This document shows, in pieces, positions 17,601 to 26,201 of a stretch of DNA of 64,000 nucleotides. The notes under the pieces are model-generated. The model worked only from the letters and a program-made list of their open reading frames with translations. It made no database searches and was not told the origin of the DNA. The stretch comes from Prolixibacteraceae bacterium (GTDB taxonomy: Bacteria > Bacteroidota > Bacteroidia > Bacteroidales > Prolixibacteraceae). The stretch spans positions 434,001 through 498,000 of the forward strand of contig JAQUIJ010000001.1 of NCBI GenBank assembly GCA_028683385.1, read 5' to 3'. A program made the position numbers and the translations under genes. Numbering within the stretch: the stretch's first letter is position 1; the number at the start of each line of letters is the position of its first letter.

Positions 17601-20600
17601 CTGCCATTATTACTGTTCCCAAATCGGCCAAACGTGCGGTAACCCTTCCGTTTGCAGCCCAACCTCCACTTTCGTCAAGGCCGGTTAAAGCGAGCTCGTT
17701 TAGCCAGACTTCAATCGACTTTGGTCCATAATTGTTGAGGTCTTTATCTTTATAGCGAATACCAAGCATCATCACCTCCACGTTACCCAAATTTGGATTT
17801 CCCTTGATACTGATGGTTCGCGTTCCTTTCAGAATTGAATATACTTTCGATAAACTAACTCCTGAATTAGCTGTGCGAAGTTCTGCATTTCGTTTCAGTT
17901 TCAAATTAGTAAGAACATCCAGAGCAAGATCCACACGGTTTGTATCGGGCCAAACAGCATATCTGTCGGCTTCGTTATTGCTTTCATAATTAGGGCCCGG
18001 TTGCGTCAATGAAAGCGGAATCTCATACTCGTAGTAATTGTTATAATAATCAGAACCAACGCGAACAAACAAAGATAAATCGCCATCTTTAATCGATGGC
18101 AGCCCTTCAACGGCTTCGGCATGAACATCCATTTTAAGCCGTTTATAATTACGGAAATCCATACTCAGATTCTTGTAGGCAGCACGCGACTCACCTTCCT
18201 CCAAATCAATTGCACGCATAACCAATGACTGTTCGTTCAATTGAAGAAGCTGCGGACTGGATGGGTCGATAACCCGCTCGACTCCCGGAGGCAACACGTA
18301 ATGTATCGGAGATCGGCTGGCATTCTCTTCAATATTTACTGCTGAAAGGTCGAATTGAGAGTTTAAATTGGTATTTAAATTACCATCGACATTGCCGGTA
18401 TATTTACGCCAATCGGCACGAACCAAATCGAGCGTGGCAAAACGTAGGAATGTAGGCTGAGAGAAACCTTTCAGAAACATCCTCATAAAACGAATCGATT
18501 TGAAATCGGAAATGGATCCAAATGCTGCATCCGGATTTTTGACCGGTATTTTGAACTGATACCACCTCACAGAATCCGCTACTGTATTATTTTTTAATTT
18601 AACATTCCGGGCAACCCTGATATCGGCAATCGAATTTTTGCCAACTACCATATCTTCACGACGAACACTTATTTTATATTGGAAATAACGTTCGTATTCA
18701 TTTAAGGTATTGTCGCCGTTAATATCCTCCATGTCGGGTTGTGTGGAAGCTGAAGTTGTATACGACTCTTTCGACATTTCTGCTGTTGGCGAGTTTCCAT
18801 CCGGGCCATTAAAGTTTTTGTACCGCTCCAATATCCCAACTTGATCCTTATCATAGTCAGATCCCCGGAAATAATGAAAATCATCACTCGAAGGATCTGC
18901 CTCAACTTTGGCAAGTGCAACCGGATTCAGGATAGTTTTCAATGTTTCCAGATAGGGTTTTCTGAAATTTTGTTCATCGGTATCGTTCATACCATCTAAA
19001 CCGAGATCCTGATACGTGCGACTTTTAACATTATTATCGAACTCCCTTACAAGAGACTGTTGTTTGGGGACCCTTCCCCAGGCTGTTGAGTCCACATTGG
19101 CTAATTCGGCTGTGGTTGGCAATCCATTTTCGAATGACTTCCGCGAGTCTTTCAAAATATCTTCCGATACATCGCCCAGGTTAAAATACAAATCGCCCCC
19201 TTGGTTCTGTTTAAGCGAATCGTTGATAAAAGGGTCCATCACCCAGAATTCGATGTACTCAATGTTTGCTGCTTCAAAATCGGTAGTCTCAACTTTGCGC
19301 ATCATACCTCCCCAACGAGACTCCGGATCGCGAAGCGTTCCATCAGCATTCACCCCACGTGAATATGCAGAAGGCTGACTATCGAAATTATATGGTCCCC
19401 TTTCTTCCGGATAAAAAGCAAGATCCAGAATCGGAATATTTGTTGGTAATCCTATTTGTGTTTGTCGGTCTGGGAAAAGTTCAGATTCATAAACTTCACG
19501 AACAAAATGATTTGACTGAAGGTCTGCATTCTTCTTAATGTAATCGGGTGTTGTAGGGCTGTTTCGTAAAAACAGCGGATCAATAACATACCAGGCCAGC
19601 TTTGCCCGGTTGAAACCATATGCGAGATCATCAGTTAAAGATGCTTCAGGAAACATGTTCTGTTTTTGCGGGGTACTTGCCAACACCCAGGCAGAACGCG
19701 TTTTCATATCAATCGAAGTCTTTGTTGCCTCAAAGTCGTCGATATATACTGTACCAGTTCCTGTTATAACTTTGGAATGACCAGGAACCAACTTGGCAAA
19801 CTCGCCGTCAAATGCTATTGATGAATTTTCCTTGGTTGAATAAAACGGTAATTTATCGAGCATTTTAGTTAGTAACCGTGATTGATTGGAATAACTTGCA
19901 TCCAATCCAAACATTGTATTTGAAATCGGATCATCGCCATAATTAACTTTCTGCGTTAATGGCCGTTCTTCCATATGCAAAACGGTTGCACCCAAGCTAA
20001 ATCGGTCGTTGAAGGCATAATTAGCATGTGTCCCGATAAGTGTCTTGCGTTGCATACTGAAAAGGTCCTGACTTTCGGTGGAGACCTGGAGCGCTGACCC
20101 TGATTCAAGCAACCCTGCATTAATAATCTTCACTATTCCGGAGGCATAATCTACTGTATAGTCTACGTTTTCAGTCAGGGTGATCCCTCCTGAGGTGACT
20201 TTAACAGAACCTCGGGCCAAATTTTGCGCATTTACCGATATTTCATTACTCGATGAGCCTTTATACGACCCTTTCAACTTGAATTTATTGTGTTCGGCAT
20301 CCTGTATGGCAACCGTTTTTGTTGAATCGTAAAGAGTCGTATAAGCATATTGCTTTGCCAGAATTGGATCGCCAATCGAATCGGCAAGGAACTTCCCGAA
20401 TGGCTCCAAAACCGGAAAAATGATTTTTCCTGAATTCGAAATAACTGTAATACCTTCGATGTAATCGAACATTCCATCCCGACCTAAATCCAGTTGAGTA
20501 TTGACCTTATCGAGATTCAATACATTCAGTAAAATATGTCCTTTCAACCTTCCTTCAGGCAGATAATTGATTTTAGTTCCGGCTTTATCGTTCTGATACA

Positions 20601-22260
20601 AAACGTCGAGAATAAAGTTCTCATTGGTTAGCTGATAGGCATTCAAGTCATAAACGTTTTTCATCATCAGCTTCCATACCGGAATCCGTGGCGAAAGGTT
20701 AGTTCCTTTCAACAACTTCAGGATCAAAGTTTCCGGGGCATTAATACCATCAGTAGAAAACTCCCCAACCTGGTACGTTTTTCCGTTAGCGGTGTAGTTG
20801 AATGCTACTGCCAGTATTTCATCCGAATTTAAAGCCGACCGTAACGAAATATATCCGAGGTTTTTATTGATGGTGTATTCTGACTCGCTAAGTAAACGTG
20901 CCTGTTCAATTTTTTCAAAATCCTGTCCTCCTGTAAATTTAGATGCTTCAAGCGGTGAAAGGGTTTTATTAATGATTGGAAATTGACGAACCCCGGAATA
21001 GTTGGTACTAATTTGATTATACAACCCATTAGCTCCATTAAAAGGGAAAATAGATTCGGGATATGCTTGCCCCGAATTTTCCTGAAAAGCACCAACTTTA
21101 TTGTAAATATTCGGATCGTGCTCGCCCAAATCCATAAAAGCCAATATGTTACGCGACGATGTAAAATTGCTCGATTTGTTGGTGACCCATACCTCAATTT
21201 TGTTAATAGTTATGGATGAACTTACAATTGGCAGATTTTTAAGCGCTGCATCGTAATGATCGCGGAAATATTGCGCCAGGAAAAAGTGCCGGTTGGCATC
21301 GTAATCAGAAGCTGCAATCTCAAACGTTTTCTTCTGGGCTCCACCTTCCGACTCAATTACTTTAGTTTCGCCTTTACTCTGCGAAAAAATAGTTGTCAGG
21401 TTCAGTTTTCCAAACTGCAATTCAGTTTTAACTCCGAAAAGATTGGTTCCTCCGGTGATAAGCGAACCGTTCAATGGAAGTGAAACGTTACCGGCCTCAA
21501 TCTTTTTAACAATCTGATCCTCATCGCCAGTATAGCCCAGATTCATTTTGTTTTCGTAATCGAAAGTGGCTTCCGTATTGTAGTTGACCCGCATTTCCAT
21601 TTTATCGCCAATCTTTCCGGTCACATTCATCTGGATTTTCTGATTGAAATCGAAAGTTGGTACTTTGCGCAATCGCTCAGGTATTGATGGATTCTCGGTG
21701 GAATTCATCTGGTAACCGAAACTAACTTCGACATAACCCTGTGGGCGAATATCGATGGTATTGCTACCAAAAATCTTATTGAAGGTTTCGCCGCCAACAG
21801 TTAAACGGGGTATGAAACCACCTTTATCTTCGACGCTTTTAATGTGAGTCTGGTTGCGCCAGTAGTTCTGAACGGCCTGTTCAAAATCGTATTTTTGGAA
21901 TTCTTTTTTGGTCATGGTTTTTGGCAACCTGTAATTCAGATCGCCAACTTTTTCCAGAAAATTGTATTCGCCGGTTACCGGATCGTATTCAACTTCGGTT
22001 TTAATATTCGAAGGAGTTTTCAGGAAAAGCTTTGAACTGTCTTTTTTATCGGGATAGGCAAATGCGGGTTCGTCCTTAAACTTATAGGGTAATACTCCGG
22101 TAGTATCAATTCTGACGGTATCTTTTGGAGCCGACAAAACAGGGAGTAAATTATAATTCCTGAGAGTTGTTCTTGATAGGATAGGATTACCTACAAGAGC
22201 ATAAAAAAAAGATACAATAAATAGTATAAGTATGTTTCTGCCGTACTTTTTCAATTCCAA
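14683..22260 (-). CDS. sprA: Cell surface protein SprA, type IX secretion system outer-membrane translocon
   Basis: A 2,525-residue exported protein beginning with a hydrophobic segment (ILILFIVSFFYALVG). In studied Bacteroidota SprA is the giant outer-membrane beta-barrel that forms the T9SS conduit. The sequence shows long runs of alternating amphipathic strands throughout, SprA-typical segments such as GSNTIDIRPQGYVEVSFGYQ and TGTVYIDDFEATKTSIDMKTRSAWVLAS, and a C-terminal strand ending FGVSFRFTLAQ. A low-complexity Gln/Gly/Lys/Pro stretch (RQGQGQGKSGQPKQAAP) lies near residue 1,930. It follows ruvA by 13 bases, a ruvA-sprA order also known from Flavobacterium. Its presence implies T9SS cargo secretion, although no cargo with a C-terminal domain was recognised in this window. 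Confidence 0.96.
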   Translation of the reverse strand: MELKKYGRNILILFIVSFFYALVGNPILSRTTLRNYNLLPVLSAPKDTVRIDTTGVLPYKFKDEPAFAYPDKKDSSKLFLKTPSNIKTEVEYDPVTGEYNFLEKVGDLNYRLPKTMTKKEFQKYDFEQAVQNYWRNQTHIKSVEDKGGFIPRLTVGGETFNKIFGSNTIDIRPQGYVEVSFGYQMNSTENPSIPERLRKVPTFDFNQKIQMNVTGKIGDKMEMRVNYNTEATFDYENKMNLGYTGDEDQIVKKIEAGNVSLPLNGSLITGGTNLFGVKTELQFGKLNLTTIFSQSKGETKVIESEGGAQKKTFEIAASDYDANRHFFLAQYFRDHYDAALKNLPIVSSSITINKIEVWVTNKSSNFTSSRNILAFMDLGEHDPNIYNKVGAFQENSGQAYPESIFPFNGANGLYNQISTNYSGVRQFPIINKTLSPLEASKFTGGQDFEKIEQARLLSESEYTINKNLGYISLRSALNSDEILAVAFNYTANGKTYQVGEFSTDGINAPETLILKLLKGTNLSPRIPVWKLMMKNVYDLNAYQLTNENFILDVLYQNDKAGTKINYLPEGRLKGHILLNVLNLDKVNTQLDLGRDGMFDYIEGITVISNSGKIIFPVLEPFGKFLADSIGDPILAKQYAYTTLYDSTKTVAIQDAEHNKFKLKGSYKGSSSNEISVNAQNLARGSVKVTSGGITLTENVDYTVDYASGIVKIINAGLLESGSALQVSTESQDLFSMQRKTLIGTHANYAFNDRFSLGATVLHMEERPLTQKVNYGDDPISNTMFGLDASYSNQSRLLTKMLDKLPFYSTKENSSIAFDGEFAKLVPGHSKVITGTGTVYIDDFEATKTSIDMKTRSAWVLASTPQKQNMFPEASLTDDLAYGFNRAKLAWYVIDPLFLRNSPTTPDYIKKNADLQSNHFVREVYESELFPDRQTQIGLPTNIPILDLAFYPEERGPYNFDSQPSAYSRGVNADGTLRDPESRWGGMMRKVETTDFEAANIEYIEFWVMDPFINDSLKQNQGGDLYFNLGDVSEDILKDSRKSFENGLPTTAELANVDSTAWGRVPKQQSLVREFDNNVKSRTYQDLGLDGMNDTDEQNFRKPYLETLKTILNPVALAKVEADPSSDDFHYFRGSDYDKDQVGILERYKNFNGPDGNSPTAEMSKESYTTSASTQPDMEDINGDNTLNEYERYFQYKISVRREDMVVGKNSIADIRVARNVKLKNNTVADSVRWYQFKIPVKNPDAAFGSISDFKSIRFMRMFLKGFSQPTFLRFATLDLVRADWRKYTGNVDGNLNTNLNSQFDLSAVNIEENASRSPIHYVLPPGVERVIDPSSPQLLQLNEQSLVMRAIDLEEGESRAAYKNLSMDFRNYKRLKMDVHAEAVEGLPSIKDGDLSLFVRVGSDYYNNYYEYEIPLSLTQPGPNYESNNEADRYAVWPDTNRVDLALDVLTNLKLKRNAELRTANSGVSLSKVYSILKGTRTISIKGNPNLGNVEVMMLGIRYKDKDLNNYGPKSIEVWLNELALTGLDESGGWAANGRVTARLADLGTVIMAGSYRSVGFGSINQKVNERAMADLSQIDVAANLELGKFFPEKAQVKIPMYYGYSRSVSNPKYNPVDEDIKMKDALSNAGSKAAKDSIKNIAQDLVVRKSLNFTNVKIDKTSKSGKPRFYDPTNFSVTYAYSKVNRRNVNTEFNVEKTYRALFSYNFNNRPAIYEPFKNSKLLKSNIFRLIRDFNISPMPSQFSFRTDLYRYYNEIQLRNISNPNLIVSPTFNKEFIWNRYVDLRYNLTRSLELDFSSQNTARIDEPAGRINRNDDDYTLKRDSIIANLLNLGRPTLYHHVINANYMVPINKLPLLDWTSLSARYQGMYDWQAGAITDKSVVLGNVIENSRNLQMNGQLNMVTLYNKVGFLKDINQKYGTSSRQQQRMDRSRQGQGQGKSGQPKQAAPVKEKAAPKIKVVQYSTDNVRLKANTPKSIFHKLKTKDVEVTAIGKDGSIVKGEVVVVNENRVSFTTDKSLSGVKFVVKGKIEVVHDLGQKLIQYTARALMSVRSISLSYSTTDGTVMPGFMPEPRIFGVGNYTPDQTMYSDLPGQTTAPGIPFLLGWQDKDFAMKAAAKGWITRDTTLNAPYVMSHSETFSFRANVEPFPDLRIDLNANRTYSERSTEFYNYDSSTHQFDQANRSVSGNFTMSINTMNTAFSKMSKTDADGNVTYPSKAFDELKNNRVIIAQRLANQRAGAQGYNPNVPDPNTGFPVGYGSTSPQVLVPAFIAAYTGQSADKVPLSPFPSIKYMRPNWRITYEGVVSKSEFLKKYFKTLSFNHAYRSSYNVGSFISNLDYNEKLYGDGFSYVRNTLGDFVGPNDINSVSISEQFSPLIGLDMTWINDFETRVELKSSRNLALSFSNNQLTEVLSKEMVFGVGYRFTRMDLIVKTKKSQKAYSNDLNVRADLSFRKNMTILRKIVEEDQQLTAGQNNVTLKTTADYMLSDRFQLRLYYDKVLNHPLVGSFKTSTTNFGVSFRFTLAQ

Positions 22261-22273
22261 AAACTTTTTCTGT

Positions 22274-22855
22274 TTAAAGGCTTTTAAGTGCTAATTTAAT
22301 CACACTTTCAACTGATAGATTGGGTTGAGCGGCAAGAATTTTGTCCAATTCTTTCTCGACCGGCTTTTTCGCAAATCCCAGCATGACTAAAGCAGATAAC
22401 GCTTCATTTCGCAATGTATTGTCTGCCGATGCCACAAATTGTTCACTAACTGGTGACTTTCCTACCTTATCCTTTAAATCGATGATAACCCGCTGTGCTG
22501 TTTTCACCCCAATACCTTTTATGCTCTTCAGGAGATTGACGTTTTCATTCAGGATTGCATTGCTGATTTCGTCAGGAGAAAGGGACGAAAACATCATGAT
22601 GGCCGTATTTGACCCGATGCCGCTGACCGAAATAAGCATGCGGAATAGCTCCCGTTCAGCTTCAGAAGCGAAACCATAAAGCAAATGGGCATCTTCGCGT
22701 ACCACCTGATGAATGAATAGCTTTACCGATTCTCTTCCGTTCAATTGCGTATATGTATTCAACGAAATGGCTATAAAGTAGCCAACCGAATTAGCTTCCA
22801 ATATAATATGAGATGGTTTCAGGCTGGCAACAGAGCCCTTAATATATTCGTACAT
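22274..22855 (-). CDS. ruvA: Holliday junction DNA helicase subunit RuvA
   Basis: A 193-residue protein with the N-terminal OB-fold (MYEYIKGSVASLKPSHIILE), tandem helix-hairpin-helix motifs (LFRMLISVSGIGSNTAIMM and LLKSIKGIGVKTAQRVIIDLKDK) and a C-terminal three-helix domain (LSALVMLGFAKKPVEKELDKIL) that contacts RuvB. It binds four-way DNA junctions and directs RuvB-driven branch migration. It sits between pdxA (15-base gap) and sprA (13-base gap) on the same strand, suggesting co-transcription. Confidence 0.96.
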   Translation of the reverse strand: MYEYIKGSVASLKPSHIILEANSVGYFIAISLNTYTQLNGRESVKLFIHQVVREDAHLLYGFASEAERELFRMLISVSGIGSNTAIMMFSSLSPDEISNAILNENVNLLKSIKGIGVKTAQRVIIDLKDKVGKSPVSEQFVASADNTLRNEALSALVMLGFAKKPVEKELDKILAAQPNLSVESVIKLALKSL

Positions 22856-22870
22856 ACACAGAATGTTGAA

Positions 22871-23968
22871 TTAAATTCCTTCCTCGATCGCTTCAAAATC
22901 AATCGACTCATCAACTTGTCCCTGATTAATTTCGTATTTCTTCAGCGGATTTTTGGTGATCTCTTTGTATAAAGTACGATTTTTATGAATATCGATGGCC
23001 AAATACAATGCTTCGCGGAATGAATCGGGTGAGGCTTTATCTTCTCCGGCAATATCAAATGCTGTTCCATGAGCTGGTGAAGTACGGATGATTGGCAGTC
23101 CGGCTGTAAAATTTACGCCGCGATCGAATGACGCCATCTTGAATGGAATCAAACCCTGATCGTGGTACATGGCCAGAATGGCATCGAATTTCACAAAATC
23201 GCCTGAGCCAAAAAACCCATCGGCAGGATATGGACCAACTGCAATAATACCTTCGTCTTTAGCACGTTGAATGGCTGGAATAATAATATCAAGTTCTTCT
23301 TTCCCAAGCAAACCGTTATCACCTGCATGAGGATTCAGTCCAAGCACTGCAATTCGCGGACGTTTCACAAAAAAGTCTTTTTCGAGCGACTGATTGATGA
23401 TCCGTAATTTATTCAGGATAGCGCCTTTGGTTATTTTTGAAGAAACCTCGGATAATGGCACATGACCAACAACAACGCCAACTTTCATCGATTCGCTCAC
23501 CATAAGCATCACAAAATCGCGGGCATTAAACTGTTCGGCCAGGTATTCGGTGTGTCCGGGGAAGTTAAATTTATCAGACTGAATGTTATCCTTATTAATT
23601 GGGGCAGTAATCAGTGCATCAATTTCGCCGTTTTTCAAATCTTCAACAGCTTTTTCCAAAGCCATATACGAAGCTTCGCCAGCCATTTCACTTGATTTAC
23701 CCAATTCAACCCGAATGTTGTCGTCGATACAATTGATGATGTTTGCTTTGCGGGAATCAGCTTCGCTGGCTGTGCGAATGTGATTGAAATTGAATGTTTC
23801 AATATTCAATGCTTTTTTGTGATACGCCGCAACTTTGGGCGAACCATAAACAATTGGGGTACACATTTCAAGAATGCGCGGTTCCATCAATGTTTTAATA
23901 ATTACTTCGTATCCAATTCCGTTGATGTCGCCCTGCGAAATCCCTATAATAATTTTATCCCGTTTCAT
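22871..23968 (-). CDS. pdxA: 4-hydroxythreonine-4-phosphate dehydrogenase
   Basis: A 365-residue enzyme of the DXP-dependent pyridoxal phosphate pathway, oxidising 4-phosphohydroxy-L-threonine. Metal and substrate motifs are GHTEYLAEQF, MYHDQGLIPFK and RTSPAHGTAFDIAG; the start GISQGDINGIGYEV is also typical. Length is slightly above the usual 330 because of a C-terminal extension of about 20 acidic residues. A minus-strand TAAATTTG (24038-24031) fits the Bacteroidota -7 box and is a candidate promoter for the pdxA-ruvA-sprA unit, although no good -33 box was found. Confidence 0.95.
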   Translation of the reverse strand: MKRDKIIIGISQGDINGIGYEVIIKTLMEPRILEMCTPIVYGSPKVAAYHKKALNIETFNFNHIRTASEADSRKANIINCIDDNIRVELGKSSEMAGEASYMALEKAVEDLKNGEIDALITAPINKDNIQSDKFNFPGHTEYLAEQFNARDFVMLMVSESMKVGVVVGHVPLSEVSSKITKGAILNKLRIINQSLEKDFFVKRPRIAVLGLNPHAGDNGLLGKEELDIIIPAIQRAKDEGIIAVGPYPADGFFGSGDFVKFDAILAMYHDQGLIPFKMASFDRGVNFTAGLPIIRTSPAHGTAFDIAGEDKASPDSFREALYLAIDIHKNRTLYKEITKNPLKKYEINQGQVDESIDFEAIEEGI

Positions 23969-24110
23969 TTGCTGATTCTCCTTATGAGGTATTTATAAAT
24001 ATATAATCTGACAACCGATTTTTTGTTGCGCAAATTTAATCTATTATTTTAGACTATTTAAAGTTGCACAAACATACTGACTTAAAGAATTTGTGTTTAA
24101 AGCTGGAAAT

Positions 24111-24635
24111 CTAAAAAATGACGATCATTAACAGGATTAGAATCATCAGCATGAACAGAATAAACTGATTTCGGACAAACAGACCCAGTAATAAAAGTAT
24201 TTCAATCTCCTCGGTTGAAGCTGTGAAAACTTCGATAGAACCTTTATCTTTCGTTAAAAACTCATGGCTTTGGTAAGTTATTAGTTCATCGCCGTTGAAT
24301 TTCCACGACCATCGCGACTGCCAGAAGTTTTTAACTTCAAGCTCGAAACGTTTCCCGTTAATAATAATATCACTTTTAGGATTGAAAAGGTTTATCATGA
24401 TGGTTCCTAAAAGAGCCTGATTATTGGCATCGAATATTTCAAGTTTAGAAAGGAAGAATTCGCGGCTAAGGATAAAACGACGACCGTTTATCATTCCATG
24501 AGCTTTTGAACCAATAAGGCTTTCCCATACGATAGAGCCGATCCTTTCTGATCCATGAAATATTTCAAGTTTATTCTTTAAAATTCCTTTCGACCAAAAA
24601 TATCGTTCCATAGTTTCTGTGCTTAAAAAGTACAT
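24111..24635 (-). CDS. Hypothetical protein with beta-rich domain and C-terminal membrane helix
   Basis: A 174-residue protein. Residues 10-140 are made of short alternating strands, with a repeated pattern LEIFHGSERIGSIVWE and LEIFDANNQALLGTIMIN, each followed by an INGRRF/INGKRF turn. This could be a Tubby/LURP-like barrel, but the match is only by general impression. The last 35 residues are very hydrophobic (two short helices, LLLLGLFVRN and FILFMLMILILLMIVIF), indicating a C-terminal membrane anchor. Met9 is an alternative start. It is monocistronic in appearance; no function can be given. Confidence 0.6.
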   Translation of the reverse strand: MYFLSTETMERYFWSKGILKNKLEIFHGSERIGSIVWESLIGSKAHGMINGRRFILSREFFLSKLEIFDANNQALLGTIMINLFNPKSDIIINGKRFELEVKNFWQSRWSWKFNGDELITYQSHEFLTKDKGSIEVFTASTEEIEILLLLGLFVRNQFILFMLMILILLMIVIF

Positions 24636-24761
24636 GCAAGTTACGAAAAAAATGCACAGATATAAATTTCAAAACCAGAGTCGCATCATGTAACAGATCC
24701 GACCCTGATTTGGAAACCACCTATTCAACGATTTAAGATTGATTCTGTTATGCTCTAATTT

Positions 24762-25580
24762 CTACTTCTGATTCGCAGTTTCATCACAATCATCGCCCAA
24801 ATTCAGCAATTCAACTTTCCGAAAATCAATTGGATTGCTTTCTGATTGTAATGATATAGTACCTTTCTTAAGCAGCTTATTTCCATCAGGAGGAAGCAAT
24901 TTCTGATAACTTGGATCACGATCGTCGAGTTGTGGCTGAGTGTATTGCATTACAACCTTCCCGTCAATGATATGTTTGATAATCGAATCGCCCTGAACTT
25001 CAACTTCGGCAGTAACCCATTGGTCGCCATGATACGTTTTTGAGGTAGAAAGCGTACAATGATCTGTCCAAAGTTTGCCATTAAGCACAATGTTTGTCCC
25101 TGGTGTACAAACGTTAAGGTTAGGACGCTCATCTTTGCCGTTTCCTCCTAATAATTGAACTTCGATCGATACAGGAAAATCCTGATCCAGATTCATGCTA
25201 CCAGCACTTTGTCCATGTATCATGATGCCACTATTCCGATATGCCCAACTAGCTCCTCCCGGGCATTGATCGCCCACAAACCGGTATTCAACCCTGATTT
25301 TATAATGGGAATACGGACATTTGTAAAAAATATGGCCGTAATGATCGTCAAACGTCTGATACTGATCGTACCTGACTTTCAGCAAACTATCCTCAACCCG
25401 GAAAGTATTTCCATAGTTTTCATTCAACGGGAACCCCTTAATTTTTATATCCCAGTCGTTCAGGTCCTTTCCGTTAAAAAGTTGAATCCAACCTTCATCT
25501 TTAGGTTTTGGTGTTGAACATGCCGAAGCGATGCCAAGGACAAAAACAAAAAGAAAAACTTGTGTATAAATTTTATTCAT
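24762..25580 (-). CDS. DUF1080 (3-keto-disaccharide hydrolase-like) lipoprotein
   Basis: A 272-residue predicted lipoprotein with lipobox ending at Cys21 (GIASAC). The concanavalin-like DUF1080 domain begins GWIQLFNGKDLNDWDIKIKG and contains RNSGIMIHGQSAG and SIEVQLLGG, typical of PF06439. Some members of this family hydrolyse 3-keto-glycosides; others are only known as sugar-binding or carbohydrate-active proteins, so the activity is inferred from the family. It probably acts at the outer membrane or periplasm. No carbohydrate-utilisation partner genes are adjacent. Confidence 0.85.
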   Translation of the reverse strand: MNKIYTQVFLFVFVLGIASACSTPKPKDEGWIQLFNGKDLNDWDIKIKGFPLNENYGNTFRVEDSLLKVRYDQYQTFDDHYGHIFYKCPYSHYKIRVEYRFVGDQCPGGASWAYRNSGIMIHGQSAGSMNLDQDFPVSIEVQLLGGNGKDERPNLNVCTPGTNIVLNGKLWTDHCTLSTSKTYHGDQWVTAEVEVQGDSIIKHIIDGKVVMQYTQPQLDDRDPSYQKLLPPDGNKLLKKGTISLQSESNPIDFRKVELLNLGDDCDETANQK

Positions 25581-25651
25581 GATAGTAATAATTTAGGTTC
25601 TGAAAGATAAGTAAATGTTTTAACTATGTAAATCAAAAAAAACAACTTAGT

Positions 25652-25693
25652 ACAAAAAAACAAGGAGCTGGACTATCTGATAGTTCCGGCTCC
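25652..25693 (-). terminator. Terminator downstream of the 33-residue Lys-rich protein gene
   Basis: A strong hairpin (GGAGC and GGCTCC outer arms, GACTATC/GATAGTT inner arms, 25664-25693) is followed on the minus strand by TTGTTTTTTTG. It lies 35 bases past the stop codon at 25728. Confidence 0.8.
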
Positions 25694-25727
25694 CTGCTGA
25701 ACGAAAATTATAAAGTCAGGAAAGACT

Positions 25728-25829
25728 CTACTTTTTATCTTTTTTAGCCTTTTTTTCCAGCCTTTTTTCTTTTAATGTTTTTGTAGGTTCCTTTTTTTCG
25801 TTCTTGCGAGTATCTACTCCTTTTGCCAT
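25728..25829 (-). CDS. Very small Lys-rich protein (33 aa)
   Basis: A minus-strand frame from ATG 25829 to TAG 25730-25728, too short for common length cut-offs. It starts MAKGVDTRKNEKKEPTK and ends KKAKKDKK; 15 of 33 residues are lysine. Support for a real gene is the strong terminator directly downstream and the similarity to tiny MAKGVDT-starting proteins that I recall from other Bacteroidota. The high charge suggests RNA, ribosome or nucleic-acid binding, which is inference only. Confidence 0.65.
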   Translation of the reverse strand: MAKGVDTRKNEKKEPTKTLKEKRLEKKAKKDKK

Positions 25830-26097
25830 AACTTTTATTTTTAAGGTTACTATTCTAATTCTGAACACATAACGTTTGTTGGAAACATTTTGATTTACTC
25901 CAGATCAAATTTATCATTTTTTGTAGAAAAATATACCGCGCTGATGTGTTTAAATTGGTTAAATATATCTGCAATGCTTAAAATATTTATTTCAAAATCA
26001 TTCTATCCTGAATACCGAACTATCATCCGCATAAAACATCCAATTTCCAGATAACTAATTCACAAAAAACAGCTGTATTATTGATACTTATGCTATT

Positions 26098-26113
26098 TTA
26101 ACCAGATAGTTAA
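26098..26113. promoter_or_regulatory. TetR-type operator, upstream copy
   Basis: TTAAC-N6-GTTAA palindrome about 19 bases upstream of the promoter -33 box. An identical half-site arrangement occurs at 26173-26188. Probable binding site of the TetR-family regulator encoded at 26202. Confidence 0.7.
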
Positions 26114-26130
26114 ATTTTTTGGTTAAAACA

Positions 26131-26162
26131 TTTGGTAAATTCATTTTCAGATTTTACTTTTG
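26131..26162 (+). promoter_or_regulatory. Bacteroidota-type promoter of the efflux operon
   Basis: TTTG (26131-26134) and TACTTTTG (26155-26162) are separated by 20 bases, matching the TTTG / TAnnTTTG -33/-7 consensus. Transcription would start near 26169, at the edge of the downstream operator and about 33 bases before the TetR gene. Confidence 0.7.
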
Positions 26163-26172
26163 ACCACATGAT

Positions 26173-26188
26173 TTAACCATCTAGTTAA
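26173..26188. promoter_or_regulatory. TetR-type operator, downstream copy
   Basis: TTAAC-N6-GTTAA palindrome immediately after the predicted transcription start and 14 bases before the TetR start codon. It would block transcription when bound. Centre-to-centre spacing from the upstream copy is 75 bases. Confidence 0.75.
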
Positions 26189-26201
26189 ACTTTAAAATAA
26201 A

